Below are positions 14,889-21,774 of a stretch of DNA of 24,215 nt, in pieces; within the stretch, counting starts at the first letter, position 1; each line of letters begins with the position of its first letter. Origin of the DNA: TC-15 sp034437275 (GTDB taxonomy: Bacteria; Chloroflexota; Anaerolineae; Aggregatilineales; Aggregatilineaceae). Location of the stretch: contig DAOTUD010000015.1 in the NCBI GenBank assembly GCA_034437275.1, forward strand, positions 1 to 24,215. Direction: 5' to 3'. Below the pieces are notes generated by a model. The model worked only from the letters and a program-made list of their open reading frames with translations, was not told where the DNA came from and searched no databases. A program made the position numbers and the translations under genes.

Positions 14889-14918
14889 ATTTTAACACCA
14901 GGGAACATGTTCTGACAA
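14889..14918 (-). promoter_or_regulatory. Promoter with internal palindrome for the GNAT-like/R3H operon
   Basis: Minus strand: TTGTCA (14913-14918), 18 bases, TAAAAT (14889-14894). The ten-base palindrome GAACATGTTC (14903-14912) fills the spacer next to the -35 box, and the half-site GAACATG recurs at 14881-14887, 22 bases away. Together these look like a regulated promoter. Confidence 0.5.
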
Positions 14919-14961
14919 TAGTCGGTTCGCCCGTGTAATATTTAAGTATATTTAGCCGTCA

Positions 14962-15843
14962 TTACTGCTTGACCCCACCCATCGAGATTCCCTCCATAAA
15001 GTAGCGCTGCAGCAGCAAGAACAGCACCAGCATCGGGATCGTCGCCAGTAGCGACCCCATCATCAGCAGATTCCAGGGCGTGCTGCGCTGGCCCTGCAAC
15101 AGCGCCACCCCGATCGTGATCACGCGCGTTTCTTCGCTGGCGTTGGCCACCACCAGCGGGTATAGGAAGTCGTTCCAGGCCGCCTGTATCGTGATCACGG
15201 CGAAGGCCGCCAGCGCCGGGACCGACAGCGGCAGCGTGACATGCCACAGCACTTGCAGCGGGTTGGCCCCGTCGATGATCGCCGCTTCTTCGATCTCCAG
15301 CGGGATCTGCATGAATGCCTGCCGCAGCAAAAACAGTGCGAACGCGCTAAACGTGCCCGGGATGATCAGCGCCTTGAAGGTGTCCAGCCAGCCCAACTCG
15401 CGGATCAGGATGTACTCCGGGATCAGGATCGCCTGGAAGGGCACCATCAGCAGGCCCAGGCACAGCGCAAAGATCACGTTCCGCCCAGGGAACACAAAAC
15501 GCGCGAAGCCATACGCCGCCAGCGAGCACGTCACCAACTGGCCCAGCGTGCGGCCAATCGTCACCAGCGCGGTGTTGAGCATGTAGCGGTTGAAGTGCTC
15601 GGACTGCTCGTAAAGCTGGTCGAAATTCTCGCGGCAGACCGGGTCCTCCGGCAGCCACTTGACCGGCACCTGGTTGAGTTCGGTCGGCGGTTTGCAGGAA
15701 GTGGACGACATCCACACGAAGGGCAGCAGCATCACCACCGCACCCACCAGCAAGATCACATAAGTGAGGACCGTCAGGGGCAGCGACAGGTCGCGATCAG
15801 AGCGCGCGGTGCGTTGGCCTGCCTGCCGTTTGTTGATCTGCAT
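14962..15843 (-). CDS. Carbohydrate ABC transporter permease, MalG-like
   Basis: A 293-residue inner-membrane protein with six predicted spans, the second permease of a carbohydrate-uptake (CUT1-type) importer. The cytoplasmic coupling loop with the EAA motif is clear: EEAAIIDGANPLQVLWHVTLPLS, which docks onto the ATPase. The ending YFMEGISMGGVKQ is typical of MalG-like proteins. The ATG at 15843 has GGAGGAG eight bases upstream and lies two bases after the stop of the MalF-like gene; a longer frame with 11 more residues overlaps that gene and has no ribosome site. The conserved pieces predict sugar or glycoside import but not which sugar. There is no hairpin after the stop codon. Confidence 0.93.
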   Translation of the reverse strand: MQINKRQAGQRTARSDRDLSLPLTVLTYVILLVGAVVMLLPFVWMSSTSCKPPTELNQVPVKWLPEDPVCRENFDQLYEQSEHFNRYMLNTALVTIGRTLGQLVTCSLAAYGFARFVFPGRNVIFALCLGLLMVPFQAILIPEYILIRELGWLDTFKALIIPGTFSAFALFLLRQAFMQIPLEIEEAAIIDGANPLQVLWHVTLPLSVPALAAFAVITIQAAWNDFLYPLVVANASEETRVITIGVALLQGQRSTPWNLLMMGSLLATIPMLVLFLLLQRYFMEGISMGGVKQ

Positions 15844-15845
15844 GG

Positions 15846-17066
15846 TTACTGCTCCTCCGCTTCGTAGTATACCCAATAGCGCTGGATCAGCAGTTGGAAG
15901 ATGGTCACCGTGAGGATGATCAGGAACAACACCAGCGCCACCGCCGAGGCATAGCCCAGTTCAGAGTAGCGGAAGGCGCGCCGGTACAGGTAGAAGGTCA
16001 GCGTGGTGGCGCTGCCGCCGACGCCGCCCGGCACCGTGCGCAGCGTCATCACGTACACCTGGTCGAAAATCTGGAAACTGTTGATCAGTGCCAGCACCAC
16101 CACCAGAAACGTCGTCGGGGAGAGCATCGGCACCGTCACATGCCGGAAGCGCTGCCAGCGGTTCGCCCCGTCGATGGTCGCCGCCTCGTACAGCACCGGC
16201 GGGATCACTTGCAGCCCGGCCAGAAACAGCACCATGTCGAAGCCGATGCGCTGCCACACTGTCACCACCGCGATCGGGATCAGCACCAGGTCCGGTTCGA
16301 TCAACCATTTTTTTTCCCCCCAGCCGACCGGGTCGAGCATACTGCTGAGGATGCCGTAGCGCGTCTGGAAGATGCTGGTCCAGACCACCGACGCGGCGAC
16401 GGTCGAGGTGACGACCGGCACAAAGTAGGCCAGCCGCAGCAGGTTCCGCCCGCGCAGCGGTTGGTTGAGCAGCACCGCGACGCCCAGCGCCAGGATCACC
16501 TCGGCGGGCACGGTCAGCCCGATCAGCTTAAACGTGTTTTCGAGCGCCTGGTGGAAGTTCTCATCCTCGGTCAGCCGTTGGAAGTTATCCAGGCCAACGA
16601 ATTTCGCGGGTTTGATGCCGTTCCACTCCTGGAACGACGTCCAGAACGCCATCAGGACCGGCACCCCGAAGAAGAAAAACAACCCCACCGTGTTGGGCGC
16701 GATCAGCGCCAGCCCCCAGAACGCCTTGCGGCGACTGAGGGGCGTCGAGCCGAAAATCTCGAGCACGCGCCGCCATAATCCGGGCGCGCGCGGGGACGAC
16801 GGTTTCGGCGGTGTCGCCGGGGCGGCGGGGGCACGGTCCGGCACGGCTGAAACGGCGCTGGCGGTGGAAGCCTCGTCTGCCGCGTCATCGGCGGGCGGGC
16901 GCGCGCGTCGCCACGGACGCAGCGCAAGCACCGCCAGCACCCCGCCCAGCAAGCCGCCCAGCCAGGGGGAACGGTGATGTTTCCAGATCAGGCGGGCGAT
17001 GATGCTGCCCAGCGTAGCCCCCGCGCCGCCCATGAGCGCGATCCATAGGGCCGATGCATGTTGCAT
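15846..17066 (-). CDS. Carbohydrate ABC transporter permease, MalF-like, with N-terminal extension
   Basis: A 406-residue inner-membrane protein. From about residue 110 it is a normal MalF-type permease of about 290 residues: FWGLALIAPNTVGLFFFFGVPVLM, the FVGLDNFQRL loop, and the EAA motif YEAATIDGANRWQRFRHVTVPML. In front is an unusual extension: two glycine-rich hydrophobic segments (ALMGGAGATLGSIIARLIW and WLGGLLGGVLAVLAL), then an Ala/Pro/Asp-rich linker of about 50 residues. I chose the ATG at 17066, which has GAGG six bases upstream; an ATG four codons earlier lacks a ribosome site, and still longer frames run into the hairpin upstream. It follows the binding-protein gene and precedes the MalG-like gene by two bases. 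Confidence 0.9.
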   Translation of the reverse strand: MQHASALWIALMGGAGATLGSIIARLIWKHHRSPWLGGLLGGVLAVLALRPWRRARPPADDAADEASTASAVSAVPDRAPAAPATPPKPSSPRAPGLWRRVLEIFGSTPLSRRKAFWGLALIAPNTVGLFFFFGVPVLMAFWTSFQEWNGIKPAKFVGLDNFQRLTEDENFHQALENTFKLIGLTVPAEVILALGVAVLLNQPLRGRNLLRLAYFVPVVTSTVAASVVWTSIFQTRYGILSSMLDPVGWGEKKWLIEPDLVLIPIAVVTVWQRIGFDMVLFLAGLQVIPPVLYEAATIDGANRWQRFRHVTVPMLSPTTFLVVVLALINSFQIFDQVYVMTLRTVPGGVGGSATTLTFYLYRRAFRYSELGYASAVALVLFLIILTVTIFQLLIQRYWVYYEAEEQ

Positions 17067-17138
17067 TGCAAACCTCATTATCCAGTCAAAGTCAAAGCGC
17101 TGTTTAATGAAGTGTAACGCAAATTGGGGAATACAAAA

Positions 17139-17166
17139 GGGGGAGCGCCAGTCCGGCAGCTCCCCC
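17139..17166 (-). terminator. Intercistronic hairpin between binding protein and permeases
   Basis: An eight-base-pair GC-rich stem (GGGGGAGC with GCTCCCCC), with an inner GCC/GGC pairing, is followed on the minus strand by TTTTG. It lies 24 bases past the binding-protein stop codon. In sugar ABC operons such a partial terminator or mRNA stabiliser keeps binding-protein levels above those of the permeases. Confidence 0.65.
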
Positions 17167-17190
17167 CTGCGAAAACTCATCGTGCCGCCA

Positions 17191-18510
17191 TTACTCCGGC
17201 AGTTCGCTCTCCACGACCTCACACGTCAGCTCGACGGCTTCGTCGACGCTCATGTCCAGGTCGAACAGGTAGACCACGATCTCGCTGTTGATGGCGTCCC
17301 AAATCTCGTCGAACACGGTCACGCCCTGCGAGTCATGCGTCGCATCCACAAATGCCTGGATGTTGATGTCGGTATCGCCGAAGGAGTCGATCCACAACTG
17401 CTGAATTTCCGGCGACGGGTTGGCCGGGGCCACGTTGCCGCCCTCGGCGAAGAAGCGCTGGCCTTCGTCGCTGGCCAGGTACAGGATCAGGTTCGCGGCC
17501 AGGTCGGGGGTGTCGGTGTTAGCAGCGGCGACATAGCCCACCGAGTGGACAATCGAACGGCTGCGGCCCGTGTCCGGGTGCTTGGGCAGTTGAACGATGT
17601 CCCAATTGAACGTGATCTGCTCCAGCGCGTCGGACAGCTTCCAGGAACCTGCCGTGACCATCGCGGTCTTCTCGGAGGCCCAGAAGTTGAAGGCGTCGTC
17701 TGCGGAAGTCCCGCCGACGATGGAAACGCTGGGCAGGTAGCCCTCGTCGTACAGGCCTTTGAGGTAGGACAGCGCCTCGACACTGCCTTCGTTGTCCAGC
17801 GTGCACTCGGTGCGACCGGCGTCAACGACCGGGGTGGTGCCGGTGGCGGCGATCCAGTTCGGATAGCCGGCCTGGTATTCCATGTACGGCACCGCGCCGT
17901 ATACGTCGTTGTCCGGGTCGGTCAGCGCTTCGGCTGCCGCCGCGAAGTCGTTCCAGTCCCAGTCGGCGGTGGGGTAATCCAGCTCTGCCGCATCGAACAT
18001 ATCTTTGTTGTAGAAGACGGTGATGGTGTCCCAGTTGACCGGCGCAGCATGCAGGTCGCCCTCATCGCCCCAGCGATAAGGACCAACCAGGCCACTGCCC
18101 CACATCGTGGTATCGACGCCGAACTCGTCCCAGTAGGGCTGCAGGTTCAGCAGGGCATCGTTGTTGGCATAGAAGTAGAAGAAGGTCTGCGACATATTGA
18201 ACACATCCGGCAGTTCACCACCGGCAGCGTTGGTCTTCAGCAGGTCCCAATACTGGCCCCAGGGCTGCACCTGGAGGTCAACCTCGGCCCCTGGGCAGTA
18301 TTCGGCTTCCCAGGCCGCGATGGACTCGTTGATGATCTCGGCCCAGTTTTCGTCCCAAACCCACATCGTCAGTTCGCCCGGTTCCGCGCACGGTTCCGGC
18401 GTGATCATTGGCTCATCGTCGCCGCCGTCCTGCGCCTGCACCGGGAATGCCAGCGCTGAGCTTACCAGTACGACGATCAAAAGGATCCCCAAACGTTTTG
18501 ATTTAAACAT
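17191..18510 (-). CDS. Carbohydrate ABC transporter substrate-binding protein
   Basis: A 439-residue exported solute-binding protein of the MalE-like (family 1) type. The signal peptide (MFKSKRLGILL, cut near VQAQD) has no lipobox cysteine, unlike most Gram-positive homologues, so the mature protein would be released outside the membrane or held in another way. The mature part starts with an acidic stretch, then GELTMWVWDENWAEIINE, the ELPDVFNMSQ loop, FYNKDMFDAAEL and the late ASDEGQRFFAEGGNVAP, all characteristic of sugar-binding proteins. It is rich in Trp and Tyr, as expected for stacking on sugar rings. AAGGAG lies seven bases before the ATG. It is the first gene of the importer operon, ahead of both permeases; no ATPase gene is present, so a shared MsmK/MalK-type ATPase encoded elsewhere is expected. 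Confidence 0.93.
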   Translation of the reverse strand: MFKSKRLGILLIVVLVSSALAFPVQAQDGGDDEPMITPEPCAEPGELTMWVWDENWAEIINESIAAWEAEYCPGAEVDLQVQPWGQYWDLLKTNAAGGELPDVFNMSQTFFYFYANNDALLNLQPYWDEFGVDTTMWGSGLVGPYRWGDEGDLHAAPVNWDTITVFYNKDMFDAAELDYPTADWDWNDFAAAAEALTDPDNDVYGAVPYMEYQAGYPNWIAATGTTPVVDAGRTECTLDNEGSVEALSYLKGLYDEGYLPSVSIVGGTSADDAFNFWASEKTAMVTAGSWKLSDALEQITFNWDIVQLPKHPDTGRSRSIVHSVGYVAAANTDTPDLAANLILYLASDEGQRFFAEGGNVAPANPSPEIQQLWIDSFGDTDINIQAFVDATHDSQGVTVFDEIWDAINSEIVVYLFDLDMSVDEAVELTCEVVESELPE

Positions 18511-18588
18511 ATCCGTTCTCCTTTTTTTCTCAAAATTGCTCTATTGCGCGCGAGAAGTCTAAAAAACATCACCCCGCTTCAATGTTCT

Positions 18589-18606
18589 ATTATAAGCCAG
18601 GATGGC
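18589..18606 (-). promoter_or_regulatory. Possible -10 box and small palindrome before the sugar ABC operon
   Basis: Minus-strand TATAAT (18589-18594) lies 78 bases before the start codon at 18510. No good -35 box is seen, which would suit an activator-dependent promoter. The short palindrome GCCA-GGA-TGGC (18596-18606) is right beside the -10 box, inside the spacer region, and may bind a regulator. Confidence 0.35.
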
Positions 18607-18757
18607 AAAATATGCCGACACTTTTCGCCGCACCGGTCCGCCTGATCGCCCATGTACGACTGCCAGCCCGGCGTGCCGCGTACCCCTGCGGGAAATCCAG
18701 CGTGTTTTTTTGCACACGCGCGCGATATTCTCCCAATGGCCAGACGATCCAACCCTA

Positions 18758-18786
18758 TTCACACACCTTGCAAGCTCAGTTATAAT
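18758..18786 (+). promoter_or_regulatory. Predicted promoter of the conserved unknown gene at 18823
   Basis: TTCACA (18758-18763), 17 bases, TATAAT (18781-18786). The -35 box differs from consensus at one position. The -10 box ends 36 bases before the ATG. Confidence 0.6.
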
Positions 18787-18792
18787 GAGCTT
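18772..18792. promoter_or_regulatory. Inverted repeat across the -10 box
   Basis: AAGCTCA (18772-18778) and TGAGCTT (18786-18792) are perfect inverted arms around a seven-base centre that contains most of the TATAAT box. A protein bound here would block the promoter at 18758-18786, so it is a candidate operator. Confidence 0.45.
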
Positions 18793-18822
18793 ATACTGGC
18801 TGCAACCATAGGAGTATGTGTT

Positions 18823-19503
18823 ATGGGCAATTCTCCCAATGATAGTACGCGACAAGGGCAGGAGTTCATTGCCCAGGTCCATCAAAAAATGAGCAAACTG
18901 GTCCAGGAGTTCGCCAACGGCGAGATCAACCGCACCCAATTCCACCGGTTGTACGACCGCTACCAGCGGCAGATCATGACGGTGGCGCAGTTGATCGCCG
19001 AGTCCGATCCGGTCGTGTGGCGCGAGGCTATCAACGAAACCGAAGACACGCTGCACCTGAAAAAACGCCTGACGGCGAAAGCGGTGGGCATGAGCGTATA
19101 CGACAACCGAAGCGGGATGCCGCTCGAAACACTCGGCGAGTTCGCCATCGAGCCAGAGTTGATCGTCCCCATGCTCAGCAGCTATCGTTCGGCTGCTGCC
19201 GAAATCTTCCGGGCCGGGATGCGCAGCACCGAGATGGAAAATGGACAATGGTTGTGTTTCGTGCCGGGCGCATACACCACGCTCATCGCATTGTTTTCGC
19301 TGGAACCGTCGGATAACCAGCTCGAAATGGTCGAGCGCATGCACCAGGACTTCGAGGAAGCCAACAAATCCGCGCTGGAAGGCGGCCAGGCCGATCCTGA
19401 GAAGTTGGCGTATCCGTTTTACTCGTTTGTCCAGCGGCGCGCCCAAAAAACCAACCAGCCTGAACAAAACCAGGCCGAAGACAACAACCAGCCCACAGAT
19501 TGA
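18823..19503 (+). CDS. Conserved protein of unknown function
   Basis: A 226-residue soluble protein. AGGAG lies eight bases before the ATG at 18823; the frame is open upstream but that part contains the promoter. The N-terminal third is helical and charged (QVHQKMSKLVQEFANGEINRTQFHRLYDRYQRQIM), perhaps a coiled coil. The middle (about 85-185) reads like a small alpha/beta domain: GMSVYDNRSGMPLETLG, LSSYRSAAAEIFRAGMRSTEMENGQWLCFVPGAYTTLIALFSLEPS. This vaguely recalls roadblock/longin-type GTPase-regulator folds, but that is a weak impression. The C-terminus is a Gln/Asn-rich disordered tail. No signal peptide or membrane span is seen. It converges with the Crp/Fnr-type gene, with eight bases between the stops and no hairpin. 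Confidence 0.75.
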   Translation: MGNSPNDSTRQGQEFIAQVHQKMSKLVQEFANGEINRTQFHRLYDRYQRQIMTVAQLIAESDPVVWREAINETEDTLHLKKRLTAKAVGMSVYDNRSGMPLETLGEFAIEPELIVPMLSSYRSAAAEIFRAGMRSTEMENGQWLCFVPGAYTTLIALFSLEPSDNQLEMVERMHQDFEEANKSALEGGQADPEKLAYPFYSFVQRRAQKTNQPEQNQAEDNNQPTD

Positions 19504-19511
19504 CGCCGCGT

Positions 19512-20201
19512 TCAGTCCTGTGCCGCTGCCAGCCCCTGCAATGCCGCGAGGTTGCAGATCGTCATGCGCACTCCGCGCATCTCGATCACCCCTTGCTGCT
19601 GGAGCGCCGTGAGCGCGCGTTCGGTCTCTGAGCGCGGTCGCCCCATGATCCCGGCCAGTTCGCCCTGTGTCAGGCGCATCGGCAGGCGCAGGCCGTCCCC
19701 ATCGGGCTGCCCGTAGCGTTCGGCCAGCCGCACCAGAACGCCGGCCAACTGGGTCTGCGATGACACAGGCGAGGCGGTATCCTCGGTACGCTGCAAGGTG
19801 AAGCGCAGCCGCCGGCTGAGCAGCACCAGCAGCTTGATCGCCACAGCGGGGTGCTGTTCCAGGTACATGAAGAATTCAGGCCGGTCCAATACCAGCAGTT
19901 CGCTGCGTTCGCGGGCAACCGCCCCAGCTGAACGCGGCAGCCCATCCAGCAGCGCAAACTCCCCAAAAACCTGCCCGGGGCCAAACTCCGCGACCGGCTG
20001 TGCATCCCCTGCTGCGCCGGTTACGATGATGGCGACGCGCCCGGATTTGACGATATACAGGCTGCTGCTGGGGCTGCCCTGGGTGAGGATGTGGTCGCCG
20101 GCGTTGTAACGGCGCGGCACCAGGCGCTCCGCCAGCGCTTCCAGGTCGGACGTGGCTAAATTGGCAAACAACGACGCATTACGCAGGAAGTGAACTCCCA
20201 T
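19512..20201 (-). CDS. Crp/Fnr-family transcriptional regulator
   Basis: A 229-residue protein of normal family length. Residues of about 10-125 form a cyclic-nucleotide-binding domain: GDHILTQGSPSSSLYIVKSGRVAI, then the phosphate cassette FGEFALLDGLPRSAGAV, with the Glu and Arg that bind the cyclic phosphate in CRP, so ligand binding is possible. There are no cysteines for an Fnr-type iron-sulfur cluster. A dimer helix follows, then a winged helix-turn-helix with LTQGELAGIMGRPRSETERALTALQQQGVIEMRG at about 180-213. I chose the ATG at 20201, which has GGAGG five bases upstream; two earlier in-frame starts lack a ribosome site. It is divergent from the MobA-like gene and could control it or itself. 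Confidence 0.9.
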   Translation of the reverse strand: MGVHFLRNASLFANLATSDLEALAERLVPRRYNAGDHILTQGSPSSSLYIVKSGRVAIIVTGAAGDAQPVAEFGPGQVFGEFALLDGLPRSAGAVARERSELLVLDRPEFFMYLEQHPAVAIKLLVLLSRRLRFTLQRTEDTASPVSSQTQLAGVLVRLAERYGQPDGDGLRLPMRLTQGELAGIMGRPRSETERALTALQQQGVIEMRGVRMTICNLAALQGLAAAQD

Positions 20202-20235
20202 CGCGCCCTCCGGTGGCTCAGCCAATGATATCTTC

Positions 20236-20244
20236 AGCATAGCA
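20236..20244 (-). promoter_or_regulatory. Possible extended -10 promoter of the Crp/Fnr-type gene
   Basis: Minus strand TGC followed by TATGCT makes an extended -10 element about 35 bases before the start codon at 20201. No -35 box is evident, as is common for extended -10 promoters. Confidence 0.3.
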
Positions 20245-20303
20245 CACTCTGGCCCCAAACGTGCGATGGCACGACATGCTGTGGGCATAACGGCGGTATC
20301 CAG

Positions 20304-20309
20304 TATAAT
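20304..20309 (+). promoter_or_regulatory. Possible -10 box of the MobA-like gene
   Basis: TATAAT lies 47 bases before the ATG at 20357. The hexamer at the -35 distance (GTGGGC) is poor, so an activator would be needed or the match is by chance. Confidence 0.3.
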
Positions 20310-20356
20310 CGGCCCCGTACGTTATCCGGTCTGCATGAGGAAGAAGGGTGGTGTTT

Positions 20357-20971
20357 ATGTCTGATCTCACGGCGGTATTGAATGCAGGCGGCCAAAGCTC
20401 GCGCATGGGCACCGACAAGGCGCTGGTGGCGCTTGACGGACGTCCGCTGCTGGCGCACGTCCGCGCCGCGGTGGAAACGCTGCCGGACCTGCACGCGACG
20501 ATCCTGATCACCAACACCCCCGATCGCTACGCCGCGTTCGCCCTGCCGGCCTACACCGACGTGATCCCCGGCAAAGGCGCGCTGGGCGGCATCTACTCTG
20601 CGCTGCACCACAGCCAGACGCCCTACGTGCTGCTCGCAGCCTGCGACATGCCCTTCATTCAGGCGGGTCTGCTGCGCTATATGCAGACGGTGCTGGCCGA
20701 GTCCGGGGATGCGTACGATATCATCGTGCCCCGCGTGGCGGGCCACCCACAGGGCACGCTGGCTATCTACCGCCAGACGTGCCGCGACGTGGTCCGCGCC
20801 AACCTGGACGCCGACCGGCTGAAGGTCATCGGCTTCTACGAGCAGATGCGCGTGCGCTATCTCGACGAGGCGGAGTACACCCCGTTCGATCCGCAGGGAC
20901 TGTCGTTTTTCAACGTCAACACGCCTGAGGACCTGGAACGGGCGCGCCGTTTGGGCGGGCAGACCGGGTAA
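20357..20971 (+). CDS. mobA: MobA-like molybdenum cofactor guanylyltransferase
   Basis: A 204-residue Rossmann-type nucleotidyltransferase. The N-terminal GTP-binding signature is LNAGGQSSRMGTDKALVALDGRPLL (family pattern L-A-G-G-x-S-x-R-M-G-x-D-K), and LLAACDMPFI carries the Asp that holds magnesium. MobA joins GMP to molybdopterin to form the guanine dinucleotide cofactor in the cytoplasm. GNAGG-type relatives such as MocA or CofC use similar folds, so the exact substrate is not proven; no other cofactor gene is near. AAGGG lies eight bases before the ATG. A GTG three codons earlier is possible but overlaps the ribosome site. It begins the plus-strand run that continues through the mevalonate genes, though 57 bases separate it from the next gene. 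Confidence 0.85.
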   Translation: MSDLTAVLNAGGQSSRMGTDKALVALDGRPLLAHVRAAVETLPDLHATILITNTPDRYAAFALPAYTDVIPGKGALGGIYSALHHSQTPYVLLAACDMPFIQAGLLRYMQTVLAESGDAYDIIVPRVAGHPQGTLAIYRQTCRDVVRANLDADRLKVIGFYEQMRVRYLDEAEYTPFDPQGLSFFNVNTPEDLERARRLGGQTG

Positions 20972-21028
20972 CCCCCTGGGGACTTGCGGCCGATCGGTTA
21001 AGATTGTGGCAGGCCGAAAGGATAGGGA

Positions 21029-21772
21029 ATGGATAGTATTGACGCTTTGATCAACCAGGTGCCGCACGACGCGCGCGTGCTGGACGTGCGTATCGGGCTG
21101 CGCTGGACCATCGTCACCGTCGAACGCGACGGTCAGCAGGCCGCCGGCATCTCTGCGACCGTGCAGCGCACCCCGCACCACACCACCACCCCGTCTATGC
21201 CGCTGGCCGGGCAGTTAGCGACACGCAGCGGCCTCGAACTGGCGGCGTTGATCCGCTCCGATAATCCGCTGGAGTCCGGCGTGGGAATGGCGGCGATCAA
21301 CGCGCTGTTGGAGGTGGACGCGGCGCGCTGCCGCGATCTGAACGCCGGGGATATCATCATCCGCCGGGGGGCCGGGAAAAAGGTCGTGATCGTGGGGCAT
21401 TTCCCCTTTATCGACGATGCGCGCGCGGCGGCTGATACGCTGTGGGTGCTGGAGCAAAACCCCCGCGACGGCGATCTGCCCGCCGACCGCGCGCCGGATG
21501 TGGTGCCACAAGCCGACGTGGTGGCGCTGACCGGGATGACGCTGGTCAATCACACCTTCGACGACCTGATCGCGCTGTGCCGCCCAGATGCGCTGGTCCT
21601 CGTGCTGGGGGGCAGCACGCCCCTTGCGCTGATCTTGTTCGATTACGGCGTGGATATCGTCGCCGGCACGTTGATCGTGGATATTCCAGCCGCCGCCACC
21701 GCGATCAGCCAGGGCGCGGGCTTCCGGCAGATTCCCGGCAAGCGACTGTTGGCGCTGGAGCGAGAGGGGTGA
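21029..21772 (+). CDS. DUF4213/DUF364 domain protein
   Basis: A 247-residue protein. The N-terminal part (about 1-95, with RIGLRWTIVTV and SDNPLESGVGMAAINALLE) matches the DUF4213 enolase-N-like domain, and the C-terminal part (about 115-235, with KKVVIVGHFPFIDD, ADVVALTGMTLVNHTFDDLIAL and VLVLGGSTPLALILFDYGVDIVAGT) matches the DUF364 Rossmann-like domain. The family is described as a putative heavy-metal chelation or cofactor-related protein; no reaction is proven. The AAAGGATAGGG stretch before the ATG holds the ribosome site. Its position behind a MobA-like gene fits a link to metal or molybdenum handling; the next gene, mevalonate kinase, starts within or just after its stop codon. Confidence 0.85.
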   Translation: MDSIDALINQVPHDARVLDVRIGLRWTIVTVERDGQQAAGISATVQRTPHHTTTPSMPLAGQLATRSGLELAALIRSDNPLESGVGMAAINALLEVDAARCRDLNAGDIIIRRGAGKKVVIVGHFPFIDDARAAADTLWVLEQNPRDGDLPADRAPDVVPQADVVALTGMTLVNHTFDDLIALCRPDALVLVLGGSTPLALILFDYGVDIVAGTLIVDIPAAATAISQGAGFRQIPGKRLLALEREG

Positions 21773-21774
21773 GC

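Noticed and set aside
14903..14912. GAACATGTTC read as a LexA (SOS) box
   Set aside because: The Gram-positive box has four bases between GAAC and GTTC and here there are two; kept only as a generic operator candidate.
17067..17222. Upstream extension of the MalF-like frame
   Set aside because: It crosses the hairpin at 17139-17166 and enters the end of the binding-protein gene; the ATG at 17066 has a proper ribosome site.
16999..18459. A 486-codon plus-strand frame opposite the sugar-binding protein gene
   Set aside because: Antisense shadow that also runs through the intercistronic hairpin.
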